Assembly (NCBI RefSeq): GCF_016342405.1
Contig: NZ_JAEINN010000022.1
Span: 1-35,304, forward strand
DNA: 35,304 bases
Direction: 5' to 3'
Source of the DNA: Maridesulfovibrio ferrireducens
GTDB taxonomy: Bacteria > Desulfobacterota > Desulfovibrionia > Desulfovibrionales > Desulfovibrionaceae
Each line of letters starts with the position of its first letter. Within the stretch, counting starts at the first letter, position 1. A model generated the notes under the pieces. It saw nothing but the letters and a program-made list of their open reading frames with translations. It was not told the DNA's origin and ran no database searches. The translations under genes were made by a program, and so were the position numbers. Below, piece by piece: positions 1 to 7,587 of the stretch.

Positions 1-74
1 TTCATCCTCCTTGAATGGGAGGAAGTATGTCATATGAGAAAATTAATGGAAGATGCAGCCGTCTGGACGGTTAC
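1..74 (-). mobile_element. End of a second IS66-family insertion sequence (rest lies left of the window)
   Basis: Bases 48-74 closely match the terminal inverted repeat of the complete IS66 copy at 7553-7579 (core GGAAGATGCAGCCGTC, ending in TTAC at the element edge). Bases 1-47 also resemble that copy, including a CCTCCTT ribosome-binding site on the minus strand and a CAT at 3-5 that would be the tnpA start codon. Several substitutions and a length difference show it is another IS66 member, not a duplicate. It has the same orientation as the complete copy. The element edge is at 74/75, so CATTATTG (75-82) should be its 8-bp target duplication; the other copy lies outside the window. Confidence 0.8.
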
Positions 75-1977
75 CATTATTGCGCTTGGGAACACCTAGT
101 GTGCCCGTTCCTCTGCCGTTGTAGAAGGGCTTGCATTCGTCAAAGTTGAATTGTTTTTGCTTGCTGTCTTTACCACCTGTTTCACGGTCTGATTCAATGA
201 TTACAATAGGCATGTTAGAAACCTGATTGAATGCCCTGCGGCGGCCTACTATTGTGGATTTCATCACGTCAAATCCTTCATAATCTTCTCGTCCTAACAG
301 TTTCCAGTAAAATTCAAGCATGGTTGATTTGCCTGCCCCCGGATCTCCTGTAAGTTCAAAAAAAGGAAAAGATTTTTGCTCTTTCCGTATTTGATGTGCG
401 AAGAGTGATCCTATCCAGAAAGCAAGAAGAGCAAATCCCTGCCAGTGAAATGTTTTCAAAAACTTATCAAACCAATCAGGGTTAAATTTTCCATCTGTTA
501 TTATTTTAATAGATTTCAGGCCGGGACGGACAAGATCTTTTCCCACTCTATAAAAACTATTTTCGTCTAGTTTAATTTCCTTACCTTTATAAAAAGCTGC
601 TGCCGGGTAAATGTAAGCTTGGGATTCATTGTCATACCCAATATAGGGGATAGATCGGACGGTAGGGAGTTCATTTTGAAGCCAATGCTTTGTAAGAATT
701 CGCATGTCGGCTGGAGTTCCGCTGAAAGTCCCTCCAGCAGTTCTATTTAACAAGGCTTTGTGGAAGGCATCCGCTGTTACGACATTCGAACCTTCAAGAC
801 GTACAATTTCAGGCTTTTTGCTGGTGGATTGTATTTTGAAAACATACCATTGCTCACCTAGCAATTCATCCACTTCACGGTAAAGACATTGTGGATCTCG
901 ATTGCAGATTTCCATTACAGTGCAGTTACTAATAAATACTGGAAAGCTATCTTTGTCCTCAAGTGGAGTGCCGGTTAAATCTTCAGTCAATTGTGCAATA
1001 TCAATGCAGACGCTAAAGAGTCTGTTTTTGAAAGTAATGACAAAGCGTTTCGCTGAATTTTTGCAATACTTATGGTAGGTATACTCTTCTACCGTTTTAG
1101 CCATGAGCAGCTTGCCACGATGCTTGCAGTCCTCCATAAATTTTTTATTAATTTTGTTTGCTCTAAGCAAATCATCCCAATCCTGACCTTTGGGCAAGAT
1201 ATATATTTCGTGCTTTTCTCCAAGGCTGAGGAGTCTTTTTGCATGTTTTTTAGTAGCCTCAATCCCTGCTCTGTCTCCATCTAAAGCAAGAATCCGTGTA
1301 ATTTCTTTGTCCTTTTGTTCCTGAATGAATGTTGTTGGAAAATGATTACAGCTAAAAGACGCTACCGCTTTATAATTGCGATGATATAATGCTATGGCAT
1401 GAAAGATTCCTTCTACAATAAAAACTGTATCGCCCTCATTGATGGGCATATCTGGCGGTGACCAGACATCCCCTTTATAGATTGAACCATCAGCTTTTCT
1501 TTTTCCTCCAAAATTTGCTTTTTGTCCGTCTTTCGAAGTTTTATCTATGAGCCTTTCCCAAAATCTGGTGCGGTTTTTATCCAGATAAAATCGCACAGTG
1601 CTACAAAATGTATTTGTGTCAGGAAATAGGTAGGCTTTCTGCTCATACCATCCTTTGATGATGGACAGATCAAAACCTCGATCCTTACTCAGGAAGGCGT
1701 CAGCGGTTCTATATGGATTTTGGTCTGTTGCAGGATATCTTTTTGAAAAACAGCTAAAAAGATCAGGATAAATGTTTTTGACGCTTTCTTCGAATCCGCA
1801 ATGGTTGAGCCTGTTGCATTTCAACTGCCACGGCTTTTCTTTGGAGATGAATAGCTCTCTTTTACCACATTGAGGACAAATTCCTTTAATCAAATTGGCT
1901 GCACTTTCTTGAAAGGCAAATTGCTCATCATTGTACAGTCTATGGACTATTTCCGATGTGATCGCTTCTTTATTCAT
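43..1977 (-). CDS. Phage/satellite-type primase-helicase, 3' end cut off by an IS66 element
   Basis: Probable replication initiator of the integrated element, combining a primase part and an ATPase part. Seen: an N-terminal zinc finger (C34, C37, C54, C60); a TOPRIM fold with E189 in VFIVEG and the DGDRAG motif at 233-238, followed by GQDWDDLL, which is typical of bacterial and phage primases; and a C-terminal P-loop GDPGAGKST (544-552) with a hydrophobic strand ending in ESD. Native codons run from 1977 to 75. The last nine residues and the stop come from the inverted repeat of the IS66 end at 1-74, so the C-terminal ATPase region is truncated, probably losing helicase activity. An AAGGG ribosome-binding site lies 6 bases upstream of the ATG. 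The gene starts only 9 bases after the AlpA-like gene, so the two form a module like those of P4-type satellites. Confidence 0.75.
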   Translation of the reverse strand: MNKEAITSEIVHRLYNDEQFAFQESAANLIKGICPQCGKRELFISKEKPWQLKCNRLNHCGFEESVKNIYPDLFSCFSKRYPATDQNPYRTADAFLSKDRGFDLSIIKGWYEQKAYLFPDTNTFCSTVRFYLDKNRTRFWERLIDKTSKDGQKANFGGKRKADGSIYKGDVWSPPDMPINEGDTVFIVEGIFHAIALYHRNYKAVASFSCNHFPTTFIQEQKDKEITRILALDGDRAGIEATKKHAKRLLSLGEKHEIYILPKGQDWDDLLRANKINKKFMEDCKHRGKLLMAKTVEEYTYHKYCKNSAKRFVITFKNRLFSVCIDIAQLTEDLTGTPLEDKDSFPVFISNCTVMEICNRDPQCLYREVDELLGEQWYVFKIQSTSKKPEIVRLEGSNVVTADAFHKALLNRTAGGTFSGTPADMRILTKHWLQNELPTVRSIPYIGYDNESQAYIYPAAAFYKGKEIKLDENSFYRVGKDLVRPGLKSIKIITDGKFNPDWFDKFLKTFHWQGFALLAFWIGSLFAHQIRKEQKSFPFFELTGDPGAGKSTMLEFYWKLLGREDYEGFDVMKSTIVGRRRAFNQVSNMPIVIIESDRETGGKDSKQKQFNFDECKPFYNGRGTGTLGVPKRNNGNRPDGCIFH

Positions 1978-1986
1978 TTGAATCCC

Positions 1987-2226
1987 TTACCCCTGCAACC
2001 AGCTCTCTAACCATGAAATCAAATCGCCCCGAAGGTATGCGACCCGTCTTCCACTTTTAATACTTTTCGGGCCACGTCCTTGAGAATCCAGATTAGCAAG
2101 GTATCCGCTGGAAATAAGGCCGCCCAGGTAAAGCTGAACATCCTTGCGGGCAATGATAGGGGGAAGGGTTTGGTGCAGAATTTTGAGATCGGCACCGGAA
2201 GAGTCATTGGATTTTTTAGTTGGCAT
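1987..2226 (-). CDS. Small AlpA/excisionase-like helix-turn-helix DNA-binding protein
   Basis: 79 residues. The second half (about residues 23-79) reads as a winged-helix MerR/AlpA-type domain: IIARKDVQLYLGG followed by a short helix, then GPKSIKSGRRVAYLRGDLISWLES, with the basic turn and the closing 'YxxxDLxxWL' signature of element-encoded AlpA and excisionase proteins. In P4-like satellites such proteins activate the integrase or replication genes, or steer excision. The gene has a good GGAGG ribosome-binding site 9 bases before its ATG and is followed after 9 bases by the primase gene, so both are probably co-transcribed. A perfect 8-bp palindrome just upstream could be its own binding site. 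Whether it works as an activator, repressor or excision factor cannot be told from sequence. Confidence 0.7.
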   Translation of the reverse strand: MPTKKSNDSSGADLKILHQTLPPIIARKDVQLYLGGLISSGYLANLDSQGRGPKSIKSGRRVAYLRGDLISWLESWLQG

Positions 2227-2242
2227 GTGTGTTAACCTCCGT

Positions 2243-2250
2243 ACACGTGT
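2243..2250. promoter_or_regulatory. Perfect palindrome ACACGTGT upstream of the AlpA-like gene (possible operator)
   Basis: ACACGTGT is its own reverse complement and sits 17-24 bases upstream of the AlpA-like start codon, next to the ribosome-binding site. Small regulators of this type often bind near their own promoter. The palindrome is short and could be chance. Confidence 0.2.
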
Positions 2251-2328
2251 TAGTATGTATGAAGCTTAGCAACTGATTATCGACTATGCGCAAAAGTGGG
2301 ATGGTTTATTTCATAGCGTTATTCGCCA

Positions 2329-2562
2329 CTAATCAACGCTAATATCTCTAGTGGAATTATTTGGAAGATTCTTTTTGTACCTTGATAAGTATTTTTCAAA
2401 TGTCTTGTACACTATTCTATTAGCCTCTTCATGATCCAAATAAGCTATCCATTGTTTCGGAGTCATAGGTAGGGAGGAATAAAACAGTTTATCTTCGTGG
2501 AGGATGACTTGAAAGTCGTCAAAACAGATCGGCTTTTCGGGGGCAGATTGAGTTTTAATCAT
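2329..2562 (-). CDS. Hypothetical 77-residue protein, last gene of the ATPase operon
   Basis: I do not recognise this protein. It is soluble, with no membrane segment or signal peptide; the middle (MTPKQWIAYLDHEEANRI) and the lysine-rich C-terminal half look helical. Its ATG lies three bases after the stop codon of the 185-residue gene and has no clear ribosome-binding site, so translation is probably coupled. The tight spacing and shared direction make it a likely third component of the operon headed by the split ATPase gene. It could be a small accessory subunit or an antitoxin-like partner, but nothing in the residues proves either. The 102 bases between it and the AlpA-like gene hold no obvious terminator, only a weak 6-bp AGCGTT/AACGCT pairing. 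Confidence 0.6.
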   Translation of the reverse strand: MIKTQSAPEKPICFDDFQVILHEDKLFYSSLPMTPKQWIAYLDHEEANRIVYKTFEKYLSRYKKNLPNNSTRDISVD

Positions 2563-2565
2563 ATT

Positions 2566-3123
2566 CTAGAGATTGCGAGCAGAAATATTTTCACCTGAGT
2601 TAAGATGATCACAAAGAAGAGCAAACCACTCTATATTTTCTTCAACAGCTTTTTTAGGAGCAATTTCCTGAGTATTATATTTTTCTCGGGGATAAGTACT
2701 CAAGGCCCAATCATAAAAATTATCCACCTCTTCCCCCAGAGTAAAGAGAGACAATCTTGAAATTCTTTTATCTTCATTCAGGTCGTCTAGGAGATCGTTA
2801 GAAATTGCTATAATTTTAAGTAACTGTTGAATTGGTTGATAGACTGAACTTGCTTTAAGGGCTGAACGGGACAAAATGACCACATCCCTTAAATCCAATT
2901 CCGAAAAGTTAGTATAAGCCCGGATCGGCGACATTTTAATCAGTTGCTCGACGATTTGCGAAGGGAAAAGGAAAATACAGCCGTGTGCACATTCTTCAAG
3001 CAAAGAGAGAGAACGTTTGAAATGCTGTTTGTCACGTGAGAAGGATCTTGCGTGCTTGAGCATGTCTTCTGCGTATGTGGTTAGGTGGGTTGGTCTTTTG
3101 TGCCAGTTGTATTCAATGTCCAA
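2566..3123 (-). CDS. Hypothetical 185-residue helical protein, second gene of the ATPase operon
   Basis: No family recognised. The protein is predicted to be mostly helical and soluble, with a positively charged N-terminal third (residues 20-45, HARSFSRDKQHFKRS) and an acidic C-terminal half. The reading frame starts with TTG at 3121-3123, only 26 bases after the ATPase stop; an upstream in-frame stop leaves no ATG before it, and the first ATG (codon 21) would give a 165-residue product. It sits between the SMC-like ATPase and the 77-residue gene. That position matches the 'middle component' of ABC-three-component conflict systems and the small helper of Lamassu-type operons, but this is an analogy from gene order, not from sequence similarity that I can see. 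Confidence 0.6.
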   Translation of the reverse strand: MDIEYNWHKRPTHLTTYAEDMLKHARSFSRDKQHFKRSLSLLEECAHGCIFLFPSQIVEQLIKMSPIRAYTNFSELDLRDVVILSRSALKASSVYQPIQQLLKIIAISNDLLDDLNEDKRISRLSLFTLGEEVDNFYDWALSTYPREKYNTQEIAPKKAVEENIEWFALLCDHLNSGENISARNL

Positions 3124-5108
3124 AACAATTATCCATTATGTAATTTTTATTATAGTGCAGAATCAAGTGCTTCAATCATATTAACAATTTTAATAACTGA
3201 ACTTCGTTCAAACTCTGCTCGATTAGACTCTTCGTGTGTGCCTTTATTCAAATATCTCCATTCCCGAGAATTACCATCCATGCCAAGCAAAACCTCGAGA
3301 GGTGTTAATACGATAGTTTTATTACTATCTAAAAAATCGGCTCTCACAATTTTCTTTCTAAGCTGATCTGCAAGACCTCGCAGCTCAATTGGTGATGTTG
3401 CGTTACGCATTTTAATGGATAGATTGCCATCCCCATAGTCATTTACATATTTCCACAACTTCTCTTTTGCAATATACTCCAGAGCTTGCCTCGATTTTGC
3501 TAATGCATCACGAATTTCCCCTCTATCTAAACGGTCCCGTGCCGCAATAATATAATTTCGAGGAGGGCAATGAAAATCTATTCGAACATGCTGATGCCCA
3601 AGTCGGGGTAAAAAAGAAAAGAGTTTTGCCTGAGAAACAATTTCTCTTGGAAGCCGGTTCTGAATATCTTTAAAAAATTCCTCTCCATGACATGCCAAAA
3701 TGATTTGCTTCTCGCTAAAGAAATCGTCCTTAAAAAGAGTAATCCTAATCGCCTCCTTATGATCATCATCAATAGCGTTTACCGGGTCATCGAAAATGAG
3801 GAGAGGACAATTCTCTTTCAAATTTTTTGCCATTAAGATTGCAAGACCTAGACACCGGATATGGCCTTCGCTCAAAATATGTAGTGCATCAAAAAATGTT
3901 GTGGGAGCATTTTCAAATGATATTTCTAATCGATGATTCTGAGCTAATGGCAAACGAACTTCTGCTAAATATTCATCTGAGGAATCGTTGCGGTTAAATG
4001 CATTATACAAGGCAACGACTGTGACTCCTAGATCTGCCACGAGCTTGGCAGGTAAAGAATTTTTATAAGCGTTCAGTCTTTTTACAAACTCAGCGTAAGA
4101 ATTTGCAATAGATATATTCTTTAATACATCTGACTTCTCGGCTTCAGCATCTGATATAAGTTGAGCATTTTCGGTATTAAACTTTCCAATCTCAAGATTT
4201 GATTTTGCAATTGCTGTGTTAGCAATATTTCTTTGCGCTTTTAGCTTAATGATCTCTTGATTAAACCAACGGAATCCTTCTAATTTCTTCTCTTTAACTG
4301 AACGTTGCTGAACAATTTGATCTATTGCCTCATCCATTTCCTCAAGCTGTTTAACTTGAACCTCTAAATGCTGCCACGGGCTATAACCGTCATTCAGAAC
4401 TTGGTGCAATGAATTCCACCATTCGGATGATACTTGGGCATGCTGCGCTAAACAATAATTATGAAGAATACTTTCTGGAAAATAAGAACAACATGTACCG
4501 AGAGCCTGTGAAATGGTAATTAAAGAACTGTTGAGGTTCTGATTTAATTTTACCACAAGACCTTGTAGTTCAGTTAAATGTTGAAGCTTTTCAAGTTCAC
4601 GACTTGCATGAATATATGGGTTAGTAGTGACATGAATAAGAGGCGTTTTACAGGCTGGGCAAATTTCTAAATTACTAGGTTGCACTTGTAGCACGGCTTC
4701 GTACAAGTGTTTAAAGGATACTTGCTGACTGGCAGTCATAAGTTCACTTTGTTTTGAAATTAATTCTGTCAAACAGTTACAAATTGACAAGTTCAAGTCT
4801 TGCAAAATACTGGAGCCCAGTCCACTCTTAGGATTAACCTGCTGCTGCAGCTCTTTTTCAAGTATGCTTATAGCTCCAGGATTTACCGCATCTCCATTGA
4901 TTTCCGTTTCCATTTGAGAAAAAGTTAAAGCTTCATTGTATTTATTTGTTAAACAGTTCTCTTCTACAACAAGTTTTTCTAAAATTTCTTCGTTACCCTT
5001 CTTCTGAGCAATCACCCCTGCTAGAAATTGTTGTTTTGTTGTTAGTAACTTTGACTTAGCCCCTTCGAGATCAATATAATTACTGCCTACTTCAGTGCTA
5101 AAATTATG

Positions 5109-5116
5109 AACAAAAT
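5109..5116. repeat. 8-bp target site duplication AACAAAAT, left copy
   Basis: Identical to 7580-7587, directly abutting both ends of the IS66 element. Only one copy belongs to the uninterrupted ATPase gene. Confidence 0.95.
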
Positions 5117-5141
5117 GTAAGCGTTCAGACAGCTGCACCTG
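5117..5141 (+). repeat. Terminal inverted repeat of IS66 (tnpC side)
   Basis: Starts GTAAGCGTTCAGACAGCTGC at 5117. It pairs with the complement of 7555-7579 with four mismatches in 25 positions. Confidence 0.9.
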
Positions 5142-5189
5142 TGAAGTTTGCAAAGCTGACATATAAAGAGGGATCGATAACTTCTATAA

Positions 5190-6797
5190 TTATTTTATTT
5201 CGGCGTTATCTGCGATATTCCATGGCATGAGTTCTTCCAATTCGGCACGGCATTGTGCATGAGGAAGCTTTTCGAAGAGTTCGCAGAGGTAGTCAGCAGG
5301 ATTAAGATTATTGGTTTTGGCGCTTTCGATAAGACTGTAGAATGTCGCGCTGGCCTCGGCTCCTCGCGGAGAACCACTGAATAGCCAGTTTTTCCGGCCC
5401 ACAGCGAAAGGACGGATAGCATTTTCAGCGATATTGTTATCGGGAGTGAGTGTCGGATTTTCAAGATAAACCGTAATCCGTGGCCATTGTCCCAAAGCGT
5501 ATGAAAGTGCTTTACCTAAAAGACTTGTCGGAGGTACCGACCCGAATGATTTTAAAATTATTTCGTGAATTTTATTAAGAAGCGGACGAGCCTTTTCAGT
5601 TCGCATATTCAAAATTTCTTCCGGAGAAAATACATCCTTGCGTGCCCGACTTTCCAGCCTATAAAGTTTCGCGATCAAATCAATCACGGTCGACGCAGTG
5701 CCTTTTTTCTTTTTCGATCCGGCTTTAAGGACATCCATAAATTTTCGACGTACGTGTACAAGGCAACCCGCATGAACAATTCCTTCGGAACCACCGAGAG
5801 CATTGTATCCGGCATAGCCATCGGTTTGCAGAATTCCCTTAAAATTACCGACAATCTCAGCGGCTATTTTACCTGCGCGGCTCGGTGCGTAATGAAACAG
5901 GATTGCCGGTTTTGTCCCGCTCCTGCAGGCCACCCACATGTATGATTTTGTCGTGTTTTCCCGGCCCGGTTCCTTGAGCACTTGCACTGGAGTCTCATCA
6001 AGATTGATGATCCCGCCGCAGCGCAAATGTTCGTACATTAGTTCCATGAGCAGGCCGCATCGCTGTGCCGCCAACACTGTCCAGTTCGACATGGTGGAGC
6101 GCGAAATCTCAATTCCCAACCGTTCAAACATCCTGTTCTGACGATAGAAAGGGAGTCCATCGCAAAATTTATTAATTAAAATATGCGCTAGCAGTCCCGG
6201 AGTGACAATGCCTTGCCGGATCAGCTGAGGAGGCATCGGAGCGATTTTTACGGCCGGGCCGTTGCTTTCGGTTCCCTCACATTTTTTGCAGGCATACTTG
6301 GGACGGATGTGCCGCAGAACCCGTATTTGGGCAGGTACGTAGTCGAGTTTCTCGCTGACGACCTCACCGATGCGTGTTAATTCACAGCCGCAAGCACAGA
6401 TTTTTTCTTCAGCGGGAATGTCATGGATAATTTCTTCGCGGGGAATGGACTCGGAAATATGTTTACGGCCTTTTTTAGCACGGCAATGTGCCGGAACCTG
6501 TACGATTTCCGGCTCTGATTCGGACGAAGGGAGTTCGCAAACGAACTCAGCTTCGTCAAAAAGGGAATACTGATACTCGTCTTTTGCGGGCTTCTTTACC
6601 ATTTCCGATTTCTTGGCAAAGGCGAGGGCCTTGAGGAGACGCACCTGCTCTGATAATTCCTCAATGACAGCGCTTTTATCAGCAATCACAGCTTCCTTAT
6701 CCGCAATCGCTATATCCTTCTCTGCAAGCAGTCGATTTTGTTGCAAAATAAGCTCTTTCAGCTTTTCAAAATCATCGGGGAGAAGTGCTTTGTCCAT
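5190..6797 (-). CDS. tnpC: IS66 DDE transposase TnpC
   Basis: 535 residues, full length for the family. In order: an N-terminal coiled-coil/leucine-zipper part (residues about 8-60, with an 'IADKEAVIADKSAVI' repeat); a zinc-binding segment (C134, C136, C138 with C170, C173); the catalytic core with D267 in INLDETPV, D326 in LQTDGYAGY and E458 in NNIAENAIRPF; and the conserved C-terminal IS66 box NWLFSGSPRGAEAS followed by a helical tail. All three DDE residues are present, so the enzyme should be active. It cuts and joins the IS66 ends together with TnpA and TnpB. It lies 48 bases downstream of tnpB in the same transcription unit. Confidence 0.96.
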   Translation of the reverse strand: MDKALLPDDFEKLKELILQQNRLLAEKDIAIADKEAVIADKSAVIEELSEQVRLLKALAFAKKSEMVKKPAKDEYQYSLFDEAEFVCELPSSESEPEIVQVPAHCRAKKGRKHISESIPREEIIHDIPAEEKICACGCELTRIGEVVSEKLDYVPAQIRVLRHIRPKYACKKCEGTESNGPAVKIAPMPPQLIRQGIVTPGLLAHILINKFCDGLPFYRQNRMFERLGIEISRSTMSNWTVLAAQRCGLLMELMYEHLRCGGIINLDETPVQVLKEPGRENTTKSYMWVACRSGTKPAILFHYAPSRAGKIAAEIVGNFKGILQTDGYAGYNALGGSEGIVHAGCLVHVRRKFMDVLKAGSKKKKGTASTVIDLIAKLYRLESRARKDVFSPEEILNMRTEKARPLLNKIHEIILKSFGSVPPTSLLGKALSYALGQWPRITVYLENPTLTPDNNIAENAIRPFAVGRKNWLFSGSPRGAEASATFYSLIESAKTNNLNPADYLCELFEKLPHAQCRAELEELMPWNIADNAEIK

Positions 6798-6845
6798 GCG
6801 GAAAAGAGTATCTTATTTTGCCGCAAACACAATTATTTCATTGCA

Positions 6846-7214
6846 TTAAAGAATAGTAGAATAGCTCAGCGAGGAGTGCCCCCGAGTTTGGACAGGATCA
6901 AGACCTTCAAGCAACCAACGCAACTGCCGAGAGCTAAATTCAAGCACTTCCAGTTCCGATTCAGGCCAGAAAAAACGGTGCTTTTCAAGACGTTTCTGCC
7001 AAAGACAGAATCCGTTGTTATCCCAGTATAAAACCTTGATTATCGTGCGTCCGCGATTGCAAAAGACAAAGAAGTTACCCGTAAACAGCTTAAGATCCAA
7101 ATGATCCTCCACCATTAACGAAAGTCCGTTAACGGCTTTGCGCATGTCGGTTGCGCCGAGCACAATAAATACCTGCGATTTGGAATCAAACGGGAGCATT
7201 GGAAACAACTTCAA
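6846..7214 (-). CDS. tnpB: IS66 accessory protein TnpB (Orf2 family)
   Basis: 122 residues in the longest frame. The conserved IS66 Orf2 domain begins at MLPFDSKSQVFIVLGATDMR, so the true start may be the ATG at 7199 rather than 7214, which would give 117 residues. Conserved blocks seen are ATDMRKAVNGL, the NRGRTIIKVLYWDNNGFCLW motif and the final QLRWLLEG. The exact biochemical role of this family is unresolved, but it is needed for efficient IS66 transposition. The start overlaps the end of tnpA (stop at 7186), which points to translational coupling. Confidence 0.95.
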   Translation of the reverse strand: MKLFPMLPFDSKSQVFIVLGATDMRKAVNGLSLMVEDHLDLKLFTGNFFVFCNRGRTIIKVLYWDNNGFCLWQKRLEKHRFFWPESELEVLEFSSRQLRWLLEGLDPVQTRGHSSLSYSTIL

Positions 7215-7509
7215 GCATACGTTTTAGAGTGATCTGACAAAAATCAGGTTCAATTTCTATTCTAAAACCTCCGGGAACATAAAGATTTATAGGCTTGCTG
7301 ATCCGTGATTTGCTTTCAGTCGGCAGCACGGTTTGCGGGACAGGAACAATTTTTGGCGGCATGGCAGCCGCAGCCATCCTGCGTTTATGATAGCCAAAGG
7401 TTTTAACGGAAATGCCATATTTGCGGCAATATTCAGCCTGAGACAGACCGTTGTTTTCCCATGCAGAAATATGTTTTTCCCAGAAATTCTTTTTGTTCTT
7501 CACAGTCAT
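7186..7509 (-). CDS. tnpA: IS66 protein TnpA (helix-turn-helix subunit)
   Basis: 107 residues. The N-terminal half is a helix-turn-helix of the IS66/IS3 OrfA kind: FWEKHISAWENNGLSQAEYCRKYGISVKTFGYHKRR. The C-terminal half holds the conserved strand block LYVPGGFRIEIE found in IS66 TnpA. A strong AAGGAGG ribosome-binding site lies a few bases upstream of the ATG. It is the first gene of the IS transcription unit, 44 bases inside the terminal repeat. It probably binds DNA at the element ends; its role in transposition is known only genetically for the family. Confidence 0.94.
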   Translation of the reverse strand: MTVKNKKNFWEKHISAWENNGLSQAEYCRKYGISVKTFGYHKRRMAAAAMPPKIVPVPQTVLPTESKSRISKPINLYVPGGFRIEIEPDFCQITLKRMLEVVSNAPV

Positions 7510-7552
7510 CCTCCTTGAATGAAAGAGGACTATGTCATACTGGAAATTTAAT

Positions 7553-7579
7553 GGAAGATGCAGCCGTCGGGACGCTTAC
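7553..7579 (-). repeat. Terminal inverted repeat of IS66 (tnpA side)
   Basis: Read inwards on the minus strand it starts GTAAGCGTCCCGACGGCTGC, the canonical IS66 terminus. It closely resembles the IS end at 48-74. Confidence 0.92.
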
Positions 7580-7587
7580 AACAAAAT
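7580..7587. repeat. 8-bp target site duplication AACAAAAT, right copy
   Basis: Second copy of the octamer flanking the IS66 insertion. It lets the pre-insertion sequence be reconstructed exactly. Confidence 0.95.

Larger units (their letters stand above)
3150..5162 (-). pseudogene. 3' fragment of the split ATPase gene (zinc hook, Walker B, HEPN-like domain)
   Basis: This open frame codes for 670 residues. The first 15 residues and part of codon 16 are encoded by the terminal repeat of the IS66 element; native coding begins at base 5116. It carries the CxxC hook (own residues 168 and 171), the signature motif, Walker B, and the R636/H643 HEPN-like motif, but lacks the P-loop, which is on the other side of the IS. 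If transcribed from within the IS it could yield a HEPN-bearing protein without a nucleotide-binding N-lobe. A start at 5162 has no strong ribosome-binding site, so stable expression is doubtful. Confidence 0.8.
5117..7579 (-). mobile_element. Complete IS66-family insertion sequence (2463 bp)
   Basis: The element carries the standard IS66 gene order tnpA-tnpB-tnpC, all intact on the minus strand. Both ends start GTAAGCGT when read inwards and form an imperfect inverted repeat of about 25 bases (about 21 matches). It is flanked by the identical octamer AACAAAAT at 5109-5116 and 7580-7587; 8 bp is the usual IS66 duplication length. Insertion split the SMC-like ATPase gene, and the frame is perfectly restored on removal. 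Intact transposase genes and an exact duplication suggest a recent, possibly still active, insertion. Confidence 0.97.

Noticed and set aside
5195-7031. Several open frames of 60-126 codons inside the IS66 genes on either strand
   Set aside because: They overlap the well-supported tnpA/tnpB/tnpC frames, have no ribosome-binding sites and no recognisable products.
1-7579. Composite transposon formed by two IS66 copies around the 75-5116 segment
   Set aside because: The right-hand IS has its own AACAAAAT duplication on both sides and the two IS ends differ in sequence, so they inserted independently.
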